In this document: one piece after another, positions 1 to 9,644 of the stretch
How the letters are laid out: each line of letters starts with the position of its first letter
Position numbering within the stretch: position 1 is the stretch's first letter
Assembly (NCBI GenBank): GCA_963815325.1
Contig: CAWFGG010000002.1
Span: 372,001-436,000 of the forward strand
Origin: JABDII01 sp963815325
GTDB lineage: Bacteria; Gemmatimonadota; Gemmatimonadetes; Gemmatimonadales; GWC2-71-9
DNA: 64,000 bases
Direction: 5' to 3'
Position numbers and translations under genes: made by a program
Notes under the pieces: model-generated
What the model was told of the DNA's origin: nothing
The model's input: only the letters and a program-made list of their open reading frames with translations
Database searches by the model: none

Positions 1-127
1 GCAAACTCGCCAGTCGTTTGACTGATGCCGGTGGGCTCCGGCCAGAAATTCGAGCTGATGATGGCAACCCCGGGCAGGGCACCCGCGGCCGCGGTCGAGG
101 AGAGGGGCACAGAGTCGTGCGTCGAGG

Positions 128-1667
128 TTAGTGAGCTCCCCGCATCGTCAGCACCGCGGGAATGGTGCGGAGCAGGATGCCAAGGTCCGTCCAGATCGAC
201 CAGTCGCGGATGTAGCACGCTTCCAATCGGATAACTTCCTCAAAATCACTCACGGCGTTCCGACCGTTGACCTGCCAGGGGCCGGTGATGCCGGGCTTCA
301 TGTCGAACCGGCGATAATGGTGCTCCTCGTACAACGCAACTTCGCTCGGCAGTGGCGGGCGAGGTCCGACGAGCGACATCTCGCCTTTGACCACGTTCCA
401 GAGCTGCGGCAACTCGTCGAGACTCGTTTGCCGGAGGAAGGCCCCGACCCGGGTGACCCGCGGATCGTCCTTCAACTTGAACAGGTGCCCGCTCTGATAG
501 AGACTTTGGTCCGTGAGTGTGTCCTTCTGCTCCTCCGCGTCGACGACCATGCTCCGGAACTTGGTGATCGTAAACTGCCGCCCTGCCCGGCCTACCCGCG
601 TCTGGCGAAACAGGACGGGACCAGGCGAAGTCATCCGAATGACCAACGCAATCACGATCATTCCTGGGAGGCAAACCAGGAGACCGAGGACACCCAGCAC
701 GAGATCGAGGGTCCGCTTGAGAACGAGCTGCTGGCCCCGAAGGCCCGGCCGCGTCAATGAGATGAGCGGGGCACCCCGTCGCCAGGCAACCCGCGGCTCG
801 ACCTGGCCAACGCCGTAGGACCGCGCCAGAGCAAAGACTTCAAATCCGCCTATATTGGCCGCCTCGAGCACCATCGCGAACAAATCGTCGTCAAGCGGTC
901 CGGTCAGGAATAACGTGTCCACCTGATGACGGTCGATGGTCTGCGCCAGCCGGGCCACTTGCCGGACGCCACCTGACTTCGACAGCGACGCAGGATCGAG
1001 AGTGCCAACGATCGCGTACTCACGCGTATCGGCCAGCGCCGGGTGCTTTCGGGCCCGCTGCACAGTCTTCCGGCCCGCCAACCAAGAGCGCATGGGCGGC
1101 AACCGGACTCACCGGACGCACCGCACGGACCAAACGATCGATCAACTGGCGCTCGAGGATCAGCGCGGTACCGGCGACCCCGGCCAGCACGAAGTACCCG
1201 GGGATCACGAACGGCGCGAAGTTGCTCCAGACGTAGGCCCAGAACGGCAGCAGCAACCCGAGTGAGACCCCGGCGACCAAACGGCCGCCATCACGACGGC
1301 GATCGTTCGCGCCGAAGTTGCCGAGCACGGTCAATCCCAAGACCACCGCGGGGAGTACCTGGGCAACCGGAAGTGCTCCGAGTGGGATGAGACGGGTCAT
1401 TAATCCGGCGAGGCCGGCTCCTACGAGCGCCGGGTCACGTAGCACTCGCAGGGCAATCAATAGCAACACCAGCACGAGGAGATCGCCGGTCACGAGTACT
1501 GAAATTCGGACGAGGTCACGAACAACATGACGGCGCAACACGGAGGGGGCCCTGGGGAACAGGGCCGGCTTCGACTTTTCGTGCGTGGATTCGCGAGGCG
1601 CCGCCTCCGGTACTCGGGCGGCCGAGTCTATCAGGTCAGGAGAAGTAACGGCTGGATAACCTGACAC
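128..1667 (-). CDS. Polyprenyl-phosphate sugar-1-phosphate transferase (WbaP/exopolysaccharide type), frameshifted
   Basis: Initiating glycosyltransferase that would move a sugar-1-phosphate from a UDP-sugar onto undecaprenyl phosphate at the inner membrane, starting O-antigen or exopolysaccharide synthesis. The upstream part (1667 to about 1060) encodes several hydrophobic helices. The downstream part, in another frame (about 1070 to 128), carries the Rossmann-like middle domain and then the bacterial sugar transferase domain: a membrane segment beginning KRTLDL, TKFRSM, RTSLDELPQ-like RQTSLDELPQLWNV, SLVGPRP, and KPGITGPWQVNGR. The two parts join if one extra base between about 1045 and 1072 is removed (total 1540 nt = 3x513+1), giving about 512 aa, normal for the family. 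The upstream start is a GTG at 1667. It lies downstream of wecB, which makes a HexNAc precursor. The frameshift may be real or a sequence error; family assignment is firm. Confidence 0.85.
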
Positions 1668-1972
1668 GAGCGTACCTAATTGGAGTTGTGCAATAACGTG
1701 CGGCCGTTACCAACCCGACTCCACGGCCGTTGCGTACGGACTAACTGAGCAACTTAGCTGAACCGGCGCGAATTGTAAACCAAGTCACCGCTAGGAGTTA
1801 TCGGAATCCCACCGGGGTCTGCCGGGTGCCGGTTGCCTGCCGCGCCTGAGACATCCGCCATCCCGTCGAGGACACGGGTGCAGAAAACAGGCCACCCTCA
1901 CCGCGACCACGGGCGAGTGCTGTGGCGTAAAAACATGTGATATAACGCGTTAGGATGCTACGGTCGTAAAGA
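1668..1972. other. Intergenic gap between wecB and the sugar transferase
   Basis: This 305-bp stretch has no convincing gene. It is less GC-rich near 1925-1972, where the minus strand reads TTATATCAC, and near 1745-1795. It should therefore contain the promoter of the sugar transferase, but I see no well-spaced -35/-10 pair that I would defend. Two copies of the self-complementary CGGCCG lie near 1701 and 1724. Confidence 0.4.
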
Positions 1973-3082
1973 CTAAGCCGCGCACCGATCCAGGAGCGCC
2001 GAGACGACGCGCTCCGCAGCGCGCCCGTCCCACCCCTCGGGCACCCGCTCGCCGACGCCAACCCGCCCACCCGACAGGGCCTCGTCAAACGCCATCCGGA
2101 CTCCCTTGGCAGTCAGCGGCCAGGGAGCCATCCGATTGGTCCCTTCGCTGAGTGTGATCGGGCGCTCGGTCTGTTCTCGCAGCGTCACACAGGGAACGCC
2201 GAGCACCGTCGTCTCCTCCTGCAACCCCCCGGAGTCGGTGAGCACCACCGCCGCGCTGCTGGTCAACGACAGCATCTCCGTGTACCCGACCGGCTCGGTC
2301 ACGTGCAGGCGGGCAAGCAGGTCCGCCATGTTGAAGGCGTCAGCATTCTTCCGCGTGCGGGGATGGAGCGGGAGCACCACCGGCATCTGCGTCGCGATTT
2401 CGGCCAGCGCCTCGAGCACGGCACGCAGGGCCGCCGGATCATCCACATTCGATGGCCGGTGGAGCGTAACCAGCGCAAACTCGTTCGGTCGCACGCCAAG
2501 ACGACCCGGCATATCCAATAGTTGTGCCACGGACAATTGCGCCAGAAGCGTGTCGATCATGACGTTGCCGACGAACACGATCCTGTCCGCGGGTATGCCC
2601 TCGGCGAGGAGATTCGGGTGTGCGTCCCGCGAAGGGGTCAGCAAGAGGTCGGAGACACGATCGGTGAGCACGCGGTTGATCTCTTCGGGCATGCGCCAGT
2701 CGCCGCTGCGGAGGCCCGCTTCGACGTGAGCCACAGCTGAGCCCAGCTCCGGTTTCAGCTTTGCCGCGACGAGGGCGCACGCCAACGTGGAGTTCACATC
2801 CCCAACCACCACCACCCAGTCCGGACGAATGTCCACGAGAATCGGCTCGAAGGCCTCCATGACCCTGGCCGTTTGCTGGGCATGAGTGCCGGAGCCGACG
2901 CCTAAGTGATACGCCGGCTCTGGGAGGCCCAAATCGCGAAAGAAGGCATCCGACATCTGGGTGTCGTAGTGTTGTCCGGTGTGGACCAGGATGCCTTCTT
3001 CCCCCGCTCCGTCGAGTGCCCGAAGGATCGGCGCCACCTTCATGAAATTGGGCCGCGCACCGGCGACGACCATCGCTTTCAT
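1973..3082 (-). CDS. wecB: UDP-N-acetylglucosamine 2-epimerase (non-hydrolysing)
   Basis: Interconverts UDP-GlcNAc and UDP-ManNAc (or a related UDP-HexNAc such as the WbpI substrate), a cytosolic step toward ManNAc-uronate-containing surface polysaccharides. The 369 aa length is typical. The N-terminus has GARPNFMK, followed by GDVNSTLA, HVEAGLRSGD, PEEINR, LHPRTRKN and the C-terminal signature DSGGLQEE with GVPCVTLREQTERP, all hallmarks of the GT-B-fold epimerase family. It follows hflX by 30 bp and precedes the sugar transferase on the same strand. A UDP-HexNAc dehydrogenase and a WbpB-like oxidoreductase lie at the other end of the window (62080-64000), so a UDP-ManNAcA or di-NAc-uronate route is plausible. 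WecB versus WbpI specificity cannot be decided from sequence alone. Confidence 0.93.
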   Translation of the reverse strand: MKAMVVAGARPNFMKVAPILRALDGAGEEGILVHTGQHYDTQMSDAFFRDLGLPEPAYHLGVGSGTHAQQTARVMEAFEPILVDIRPDWVVVVGDVNSTLACALVAAKLKPELGSAVAHVEAGLRSGDWRMPEEINRVLTDRVSDLLLTPSRDAHPNLLAEGIPADRIVFVGNVMIDTLLAQLSVAQLLDMPGRLGVRPNEFALVTLHRPSNVDDPAALRAVLEALAEIATQMPVVLPLHPRTRKNADAFNMADLLARLHVTEPVGYTEMLSLTSSAAVVLTDSGGLQEETTVLGVPCVTLREQTERPITLSEGTNRMAPWPLTAKGVRMAFDEALSGGRVGVGERVPEGWDGRAAERVVSALLDRCAA

Positions 3083-3112
3083 CGCAACCCTTTCATGCGG
3101 GGCGACACAGGC

Positions 3113-4432
3113 TCACCTATCCAGCTCCTTCCCGTCCGTTATCTCGACTCCTTCGCCTCGCAATCGGTCGAGGTCGCTCCGGTCGGCCCGGACCACAAGG
3201 TCGAACCCGCCGTTGGCCTGCACCCGCGACACCACCTCGCCAAGCCGGTAGACGGCCGCAAGCCCCGCGCCATTTGCAACCCCCACGCGAACCCGGACGG
3301 TCTGGCGCTCGCCCTCCACCCTGCGCCGGAGGGCCGCCTTCACCTCGAGAACGCCGTCGGTCCGCATGGCCGTGGCAAGGACACCGTCGGGATGCAATAC
3401 CCGAACCCGGGTGAGTTGCTCCTGGCTGCCGTCCAACCGATCAACCTTGTTGAACACCGGAATCACCGGCACGTCCTGAAGGTCCAAGTCCGCCAAGACA
3501 TGCTCGACGACATCCATCTGCTCCTCCCAATCCGGGTGGCTCACATCGACCACGTGCAGGAGAACATCGGCATTGCGTGCTTCCTCGAGCGTGGCACGGA
3601 AGCTCGCCACCAAGTGGTGCGGCAGCTTGCGGATGAAGCCCACGCTGTCGGTCAGCCGGACCCGGTAGCCGTCTCCCAAATCGATTTCACGGGTGAGTGT
3701 ATCGAGCGTGGCAAAGAGGCGGTCCTCGACCACGATATCGTGCTGGCCGGAGAGGGCCCGGAGCAAGCTGGACTTCCCGGCGTTGGTGTACCCCACCAGG
3801 GCAACGCTCGGAAGCGGCCGACGGCCGGCGCGCAAGCGCTCCCGATGGTGAGCGACATCGCGGAGTTTGGCCTTCAGGGAACGGATCTTCCGCCGAATGA
3901 TCCGTCGGTCTGTTTCGAGCTGGGTTTCACCCGGTCCGCGCAACCCGATGCCGCCGCGAATCCGCGACAAGTGGGTCCACATGCGGGTGAGGCGGGGCAA
4001 CAGGTACTCGAGCTGGGCCAACTCGACTTGGAGTTTGGCCTCGTGGCTGCGCGCGCGGGTCGAGAAGATATCGAGAATGACCTCCGCGCGGTCCATGACG
4101 CGGACACCGAGTGCTTGCTCGAGATTCGCCCCTTGCACCGGCGTCAGCTCCTCGTCGAAGATGGCCAGCGTTGCATCCTTCGCTCGAACAAGGGTCGCGA
4201 GTTCCTGGACCTTGCCTTCGCCGATCAGGGTGGCGGGCTGGGGAGCTGCGACGTGCTGCGTCAGCCGGGCCACCACGTGGGCACCGGCCGTATCCACCAG
4301 CCGTGCAAGCTCGTCCAAATGCTCGGCGACCTGGGTTGCGTCTCGCGAACCCTTGCGCGGGGCGGCGACGAGAACCGCCCGCTCGACCGGCGCACGGACA
4401 GGGATCGGTGTCTTAATCGGTGGACCTGCCAA
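3113..4432 (-). CDS. hflX: Ribosome-associated GTPase HflX
   Basis: HflX splits or rescues stalled 70S ribosomes under stress using GTP. The 439 aa protein has the HflX N-terminal domain (about residues 20-110, including GEGKVQEL and DEELTPVQGANLEQAL), a helical linker with the family signature GPGETQLETDRR near residues 166-177, then a G domain: G1 GYTNAGKSS at 214-222, G3 DSVGF and G4 NKVD. A C-terminal ferredoxin-like subdomain follows. The start overlaps the stop of the upstream LEA14-type lipoprotein gene by 20 bp, so translation is probably coupled. Nothing in the motifs is missing. Confidence 0.95.
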   Translation of the reverse strand: MAGPPIKTPIPVRAPVERAVLVAAPRKGSRDATQVAEHLDELARLVDTAGAHVVARLTQHVAAPQPATLIGEGKVQELATLVRAKDATLAIFDEELTPVQGANLEQALGVRVMDRAEVILDIFSTRARSHEAKLQVELAQLEYLLPRLTRMWTHLSRIRGGIGLRGPGETQLETDRRIIRRKIRSLKAKLRDVAHHRERLRAGRRPLPSVALVGYTNAGKSSLLRALSGQHDIVVEDRLFATLDTLTREIDLGDGYRVRLTDSVGFIRKLPHHLVASFRATLEEARNADVLLHVVDVSHPDWEEQMDVVEHVLADLDLQDVPVIPVFNKVDRLDGSQEQLTRVRVLHPDGVLATAMRTDGVLEVKAALRRRVEGERQTVRVRVGVANGAGLAAVYRLGEVVSRVQANGGFDLVVRADRSDLDRLRGEGVEITDGKELDR

Positions 4433-4898
4433 GCCTGGAGGGAGTTAAGTCGACCACCCCGTCGCGGTGGAGGGCAACATCGCGCTCACCGAACGATGTG
4501 CGAACTCGCACGGTGCCGGCGAAGTCGTACGCAAACCGGCCATCGAGCACCGCGGCGCGGGTCGCGGCTCCGACGCCCTCCCACCGAAAATCGAACGGGA
4601 GAGTCATCGGCGTGGTTCCGGCCGTCGGGAGCTCGAAGGCAGCATCATGAACGATCTCACCGATTGGGGTCCCGGCAACGCGCAAGCCGACCGCGAGACG
4701 AGTCGCCCGGATGGCGTAGCTGTTGGGATTCCGAACCCGAACCTCAACATCGAGCGTCCCGCCGGCCAGGGTGACGTTGCGGACCAGGATGCGATGGAGC
4801 TCGATCGTTGGGTCTTGGAATTGCTGCAAGCCGAGGGTTGAACAGGCGGATAGGGCCATCAAAAGGAGTATGGACCAGCCTCTGCTCAAAGATTGCAT
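4413..4898 (-). CDS. LEA14-type (LEA2 domain) lipoprotein
   Basis: Predicted 161 aa lipoprotein. A short hydrophobic signal ends in the lipobox LSAC (about residues 16-19), followed by a single LEA2/WHy-like beta-sandwich: VRNVTLAGGTLDVEVRVRNPNSY is the characteristic start, with hydrophobic and NPN core positions. LEA2 domains in bacteria are found in small envelope proteins of unclear role, perhaps desiccation-related. I chose ATG at 4898; a TTG codon directly before it is an alternative. A GGAGG about 13 bases upstream could serve as ribosome binding site. It sits between rarA and hflX and overlaps hflX. Function beyond the domain is unknown. Confidence 0.75.
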   Translation of the reverse strand: MQSLSRGWSILLLMALSACSTLGLQQFQDPTIELHRILVRNVTLAGGTLDVEVRVRNPNSYAIRATRLAVGLRVAGTPIGEIVHDAAFELPTAGTTPMTLPFDFRWEGVGAATRAAVLDGRFAYDFAGTVRVRTSFGERDVALHRDGVVDLTPSRLGRSTD

Positions 4899-4969
4899 CA
4901 AGCGCAGCCAACCTCCGGTCGTTCCATGAATCGCATGGTTTCAATATAGCCAAGTCCGCCGGCGGAGCA

Positions 4970-6301
4970 TCACTCCACTGACGCCGGGTCCGCCTCGGGG
5001 CGGGCGGCCTGCCGCCGCTCTTCCCACCATGCCAACCGCTCCGCAATGCGTTGTTCGAAGCCGGTCGCACCGGGAACATAGAATTGCCGGCCCGCCAGCT
5101 CTTCCGGCAAGTAGGTCTGCGGCGCAATGCCCCCCCGGGCATCATGGTCGTAGGCATACCCGCGCCCGTAGCCGAGGGCCTGCATGAGGGGAGTCGACGC
5201 GTTCCTCAAATGGAGCGGAACGTCCAGCGCAGGCGTTGCACGAGCCGCCGAGACGGCATCCTGCCAGGCTGTGTACACCGTGTTGGACTTGGGGGCGGTC
5301 GCCAGGTACACCAGAGCCTCGGCCAAAGCGAGTTCCCCTTCGGGCGTTCCCAGGAACTGGTAGGCTTCTTTTGCCGCCAGCGCGACCGTGAGTGCACGCG
5401 GATCGGCCAATCCGATGTCCTCAGTGGCGATGCGAACCAGTCGGCGGGCGAGGTACAGCGGATCTTCCCCGCCCTCGACCATCCGCGCCAACCAATAGAG
5501 GGCACCCTGCGGGTCGCTGCCCCGGACGGCCTTGTGTAGCGCCGAGATGGAGTTGTAGTGCCGCTCGCCATCCCGATCGTAGGCGGGGACGCGCCGGGCC
5601 AACACCTCGGCGATGACGGTGTGGGTGACGTGCCCCCCGGGGCCGACGTGGTGGGCAGCGGATTCGATCACGCTGAGCGCCCGCCGCGCATCCCCATCGG
5701 CGTGAGCGGCAAGGAAGACGACCGCGTCATCATCTACCTGGAGACGCAGGTCACCTAGGCCCCGATCCCCGTCTCCAAAGGCTCGGCGAATGAGCTGCGC
5801 CAGGTGCTCCGGCCTGAGCGGCTCGAGCACATACACCCGGCATCGCGAGAGCAGCGCGCCGTTCAGCGCAAAACTGGGATTCTCGGTCGTCGCGCCGATC
5901 AGCGCAATGAGCCCCTGCTCGACATGGGGCAGCAGGGCGTCTTGTTGCGCGGTGTTGAACCGGTGGATCTCGTCACAGAATACAATCGTGCCCCGCCCGA
6001 GCTGGCGGTGGGCATCCGCCTCCTTGAGGATCTGCCGAATGCGCGGGATCCCCTCGGTCACGGCGCTGAACGCGACGAAGTGTCGGTCGGTGTATCGCGC
6101 GATCAGCGTGGCCAGCGTGGTCTTGCCGGAACCGGGCGGCCCCCACAGAATAACGCTCCCCACGTCGCCGCGGCGGATAGCGTCGCCCAGCGGCCGCCCC
6201 ACCGGCAAGAGATGGTCTTGGCCCACGCACTCGTCTATGTCTCGTGGCCGCATCCGCGCCGCAAGCGGCTGGGCTGGGTGGAACAAGCCCGACTCGTTCA
6301 C
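4970..6301 (-). CDS. rarA: Replication-associated recombination protein A (RarA/MgsA AAA+ ATPase)
   Basis: Clamp-loader-like AAA+ ATPase acting at stalled replication forks. In 443 aa it has Walker A GPPGSGKTT (about 54-62), Walker B FCDEIHRF, sensor 1 GATTENPSF, and the RarA C-terminal MgsA domain with EDIGLADPRAL, NTVYTAW and PQTYLPEEL. The start is taken as GTG at 6301, which overlaps the cca stop as GTGA; longer in-frame extensions upstream would lie inside cca and look like shadow sequence. About 70 bp separate it from the downstream lipoprotein gene. Confidence 0.95.
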   Translation of the reverse strand: MNESGLFHPAQPLAARMRPRDIDECVGQDHLLPVGRPLGDAIRRGDVGSVILWGPPGSGKTTLATLIARYTDRHFVAFSAVTEGIPRIRQILKEADAHRQLGRGTIVFCDEIHRFNTAQQDALLPHVEQGLIALIGATTENPSFALNGALLSRCRVYVLEPLRPEHLAQLIRRAFGDGDRGLGDLRLQVDDDAVVFLAAHADGDARRALSVIESAAHHVGPGGHVTHTVIAEVLARRVPAYDRDGERHYNSISALHKAVRGSDPQGALYWLARMVEGGEDPLYLARRLVRIATEDIGLADPRALTVALAAKEAYQFLGTPEGELALAEALVYLATAPKSNTVYTAWQDAVSAARATPALDVPLHLRNASTPLMQALGYGRGYAYDHDARGGIAPQTYLPEELAGRQFYVPGATGFEQRIAERLAWWEERRQAARPEADPASVE

Positions 6302-7569
6302 GGTAGCCGCACGGCTTCTCGGGCAAGTGATAGGAGCTGCTCGCGACTGTTCCGCGACGGATCTTCCACCACGGCAGTCAACAAGGTCTCGAGGCACTCC
6401 CCGAGGGTCGGCCCTGGCGCGATTCCCGCCTCGGTCAGGTCGGTCCCCGTCACCGCGAGGTCGGCGCGAGTGAGCGGATCGCCGCGCTCCTGGATCCGCC
6501 GCATCACCGAATCCCATGGCCACGGCGTGCCCTGTCGAAGGGTCCAAAGCTGGGCCAAGTCGTCGGCCGCTTCTCCCACGGCGGCCATCCAGCGACGTAC
6601 CGATACCTCGTCTCCACCTGCCGGCTCCAATGGACCGGCCATCATTGCTGTCGCGCGGTAGATCTCGCTGTTCGACGCCCTGAACCGCCGAAGAACGGCA
6701 ACAGGATCGAGGCAGAGCAGGACCGTGAGCACCACAGGATCGCGCACAGCCCCTCGGTCGATTTCGCCAGTGTCAGTAGCGAACTCAACGGCTCGGCCGT
6801 CAATGAGGCGCCGCCAGCGCCCGGCTTCGACTTCACCGCCACGTGAGGGGGTGATCAACTCGGGAATCCAGATTGCGGCGGCACCTACTCGCACCCACTC
6901 CCGGACCAAACGATTGATGGACTTGGCGGTTCGAAGCCCCTTATACCACTCATCCCGCACCCGTTCCGCCGACAGGCCGCGGAGCCCGGCCACTTCTGCC
7001 CGCGCTGCCCGCCACGTCAGGGCATCGATCTGGAAACCGAACCGGGCTGCGAACCGCAGTGCGCGAAGGATCCGGAGATAGTCCTCGCGGAATCGTTGAT
7101 CCGGCTCCCCAACCGCCCGAACCATGTGCCGCTCGAGGTCTTGCAGACCGGCATGCGGGTCGCGCCACTCGCGTTGCAGTGGATGATAGGCGATGGCGTT
7201 GATGGTAAAGTCCCGTCGCGCGAGATCTTCCTCGAGACTCACGCCAAACTCGACCTCGGCATGGCGGCCATCGGTGCGGACATCGCGACGGAAGGTGGTG
7301 ACTTCGTGCAGGACGCGGTCCGGATCCAATACGCCAACCGTCCCATACTTGATTCCCACCGGCACGGTATGGCGAAACAGAGACTGCACCGTTTCGGGTG
7401 TTGCTGACGTCGCCACGTCGAAGTCCGCATGGGAATTCTGGAGCAGTGCGTCCCGAATTGCCCCACCGACACACCAGGCTTCGTACCCGGCGTCCTCGAG
7501 CTGCTGAATGATCTCCAGCACCCGCTCTGGGACTTCAATGGAATCGGGAAATGTCAATGGCTCAGCCAC
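6298..7569 (-). CDS. CCA tRNA nucleotidyltransferase / poly(A) polymerase family
   Basis: Class II nucleotidyltransferase that adds CCA, or part of it, to tRNA 3' ends. Visible motifs are GGAIRD near the N-terminus, DFDVATSATP with the metal-binding acidic pair, RRDFTINAIAY, and the RNA-binding part FREDYLRILRALRFAARFGF. A helical C-terminal region follows. The length (423 aa from GTG 7569, or 428 aa from GTG 7584) suits the family. I prefer 7569 because GGGAG lies 8 bases upstream of it. It overlaps the SDR gene stop (7562) and ends in a GTGA overlap with rarA. Full CCA-adding versus A-adding specificity cannot be told here. Confidence 0.92.
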   Translation of the reverse strand: MAEPLTFPDSIEVPERVLEIIQQLEDAGYEAWCVGGAIRDALLQNSHADFDVATSATPETVQSLFRHTVPVGIKYGTVGVLDPDRVLHEVTTFRRDVRTDGRHAEVEFGVSLEEDLARRDFTINAIAYHPLQREWRDPHAGLQDLERHMVRAVGEPDQRFREDYLRILRALRFAARFGFQIDALTWRAARAEVAGLRGLSAERVRDEWYKGLRTAKSINRLVREWVRVGAAAIWIPELITPSRGGEVEAGRWRRLIDGRAVEFATDTGEIDRGAVRDPVVLTVLLCLDPVAVLRRFRASNSEIYRATAMMAGPLEPAGGDEVSVRRWMAAVGEAADDLAQLWTLRQGTPWPWDSVMRRIQERGDPLTRADLAVTGTDLTEAGIAPGPTLGECLETLLTAVVEDPSRNSREQLLSLAREAVRLP

Positions 7570-8314
7570 AGAGGACGCTCCCACCGTTCACGTTGAGCAC
7601 TTCGCCCGTGATATGACGTGCCAGGCCACTGCACAAGAAGAGTATGGGTCCGGCCACATCCGCGGCGGATGCGATGCGTCGGAGCGGAATCGTGGCCGTC
7701 ACCGCGGCCCGTCCTTCCCCCGCCAACGCCGAGGCGCTCATTTCGGTGTCGACCCAGCCGGGCGCAACACAGTTGACGGTGATGTCGGGGGCGTACTCGA
7801 TAGCGAGCGACTTGGTCAGTGCGATGATTCCGCCCTTGGTGGCCGCGTAGTCGGCATGGAATGCTTCGCCCCGCTGGCCGGCTGTGCTCGAGACCAAGAC
7901 CAGGCTTCCGCCTCCTCCCATGTGCGACAGCGCGGCGCGGCAGGTCTGGAACACCGCGTCGAGGTTTGCCGACATGGTACTCCGCCACCGCCGCTCATCG
8001 AGCTCACCCAGAGCGACCGCCGCCTCGGGCCACACGCCCGCATTCACCACCAGGTAATCGAGCCGGCCAAAACAGGCCAGAAATTCCCGCATGATCGTGG
8101 CCACCACCGGCGGGTCTGCCAGGTCGCCGCCGCCGGCATAGGCGTTCCGGCCGAGGTCCCGGATGCTCCGCACCACCGCTTCGGCCTCGGCCTTTCGCAC
8201 GCGATAGGTGACGCCCACGTCCGCGCCGGCCTCGGCAAAGAGGAGAGCGGTGGCCTGGCCGATGCCCCGCGATCCTCCGGTGATCAGCGCCGCTTTTCCC
8301 GCCATATCGATCAT
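7562..8314 (-). CDS. Short-chain dehydrogenase/reductase (FabG-like)
   Basis: NAD(P)-dependent SDR of 250 aa. The Rossmann motif is GGSRGIGQ near residue 13, the NAG motif appears as VNAGV, and the catalytic Ser-Tyr-Lys set is seen as VSS followed by YAATK. The overall layout resembles 3-oxoacyl-ACP reductase, but the context (between gmhA and cca, not with other fatty-acid genes) does not establish that substrate. Its ATG overlaps the stop of gmhA as ATGA, and its end overlaps the start of cca. Substrate unknown. Confidence 0.88.
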   Translation of the reverse strand: MIDMAGKAALITGGSRGIGQATALLFAEAGADVGVTYRVRKAEAEAVVRSIRDLGRNAYAGGGDLADPPVVATIMREFLACFGRLDYLVVNAGVWPEAAVALGELDERRWRSTMSANLDAVFQTCRAALSHMGGGGSLVLVSSTAGQRGEAFHADYAATKGGIIALTKSLAIEYAPDITVNCVAPGWVDTEMSASALAGEGRAAVTATIPLRRIASAADVAGPILFLCSGLARHITGEVLNVNGGSVLCG

Positions 8315-8883
8315 GATTCCGTCACGCTTTCTTCGACCAGCCCAACGATCAGGTGCTGGACCGCGAGTTGGATTTCCTGGATGTGGCTGGGGTCGGCGCT
8401 CTGCACGACAAAGGAAACATCGGCCATGTCGGCCAAGGCAGCGCCATGCTGACCGACGAATGCCACGACCTTCGTGCCCGCATGCCGCGCGGCTTCAGCC
8501 GCTCGCAGGAGATTGGGGCTCCGTCCGCTCGTACTGTGCAACACGAGCAGATCGTCCTTTCCGCAGAACGCCTCGACTTGACGGGCAAACACCGACTCGA
8601 ATCCGACGTCGTTGCTCTGCGCGGTCAGGATTGAGCTGTCGGTGGTCAGTGCGACCGCGGCCAGTCCTCGACGCGTCCGTGCGTACCGGACCACGTACTC
8701 GGCGGCGAGATGCTGCGCATCGGCGGCACTGCCGCCATTACCGGCAAAATAGAGCGTCCCGCCGGCGCGAAGCGCCTGCAGGTACAGGTCCGCCAACTCG
8801 ACCACCGCCTCACGCTGATCGATCGTGGCCTCCGCCAGCCGGGCGAGCGCCCGTAACCCATCCGCAACGCGTTCTTCTCTCAT
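8311..8883 (-). CDS. gmhA: SIS-domain phosphoheptose isomerase-like protein
   Basis: Likely sedoheptulose-7-phosphate isomerase, the first step of ADP-heptose synthesis for the LPS inner core. The 190 aa protein is a single SIS domain with GNGGSAADAQHLAAE (about residues 48-62), the STSGRSPN phosphosugar loop and the C-terminal HIQEIQLAVQHL helix that supplies metal ligands in GmhA. It overlaps the upstream PHP phosphatase gene and the downstream SDR gene by ATGA. DiaA-type SIS proteins are the main alternative, but the pattern matches GmhA better. Confidence 0.85.
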   Translation of the reverse strand: MREERVADGLRALARLAEATIDQREAVVELADLYLQALRAGGTLYFAGNGGSAADAQHLAAEYVVRYARTRRGLAAVALTTDSSILTAQSNDVGFESVFARQVEAFCGKDDLLVLHSTSGRSPNLLRAAEAARHAGTKVVAFVGQHGAALADMADVSFVVQSADPSHIQEIQLAVQHLIVGLVEESVTES

Positions 8884-9644
8884 CGATCCCCCCGCTCGAG
8901 CAGCCCACGAACACGCTCGATCCAGGACGTCCGTATGGAAAACGCCGGAACTGGCTCGAGGTCTTCATCCGCGAGGATCGCCCCGGGGTTCTGCTCCGTC
9001 AATATGGAGGCCTGGAGGGCACCGTTCTGCTCTACCAGCAGATTCGCGGCCCCGGTCAGCATGCGTTCATCGCCGTGATTGTCCGATGCCAGGAGATCTG
9101 CCAATCCCTCGTCGAGCAGCCGTCGGGCCCGATTGCCGCGCCCATGAAGCGACAGCACCGTAGTGGCATCCACCTGCATGCGCGCTCCGAGTTCCCGCCA
9201 GCGCTGCACCGCGCCCACTGTGCAGCAGGCGTACCGTTCCGGATGGGCGAGAATCGGTACGAGACCGATATCGACCACGCGTTGGAGGGCTTGCACGACG
9301 GCGCCGTAAGCCACGAGGCGGGGAAACTCGACCAGCATGTAACGCGATCCCGCCAGGGTGGCCATTCGTTCGGAGGCGACGCCGCTCTCCAGTGGCCGGT
9401 CCAGCATGACCTCCGCCCCGCGGTGGAGCCGGGGTGAGTCACCACCGCGCTCTCGCAGCATCTCGAAGGCGCGGTCGTGGGACCCCGGGATGCCTTGGCC
9501 GAGGGTACTCGCGAGGAGGTGGGGCGTGAGACACACGTCGGTGACCCCGCTGGCTGCCATCCGGGCGAGAACTGGAACGGCCTGATCGACGGATCGTGCG
9601 CCGTCATCGACTCCGGGTAGGAGGTGGCTGTGGAGATCGATCAC
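8880..9644 (-). CDS. PHP-family protein tyrosine phosphatase (CpsB/CapC type)
   Basis: Manganese-dependent PHP-domain phosphatase of the CpsB/YwqE/CapC group, which dephosphorylates tyrosine kinases that control capsule or exopolysaccharide assembly. The 254 aa product starts at GTG 9644 (GTGA overlap with the preceding small gene). It opens with DLHSHLLPGVDDGA, has LTPHL, a central HPERY and a late SDNHGD, matching the metal-binding motifs in order. No tyrosine autokinase gene is visible in this window, so the partner is elsewhere. Envelope polysaccharide control fits its neighbours gmhA and the distant sugar transferase. Confidence 0.88.
   Translation of the reverse strand: MIDLHSHLLPGVDDGARSVDQAVPVLARMAASGVTDVCLTPHLLASTLGQGIPGSHDRAFEMLRERGGDSPRLHRGAEVMLDRPLESGVASERMATLAGSRYMLVEFPRLVAYGAVVQALQRVVDIGLVPILAHPERYACCTVGAVQRWRELGARMQVDATTVLSLHGRGNRARRLLDEGLADLLASDNHGDERMLTGAANLLVEQNGALQASILTEQNPGAILADEDLEPVPAFSIRTSWIERVRGLLERGDR

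Noticed and set aside
2906..4774. 622-codon open frame on the plus strand
   Set aside because: Antisense to hflX and wecB, both of which have full family motifs.
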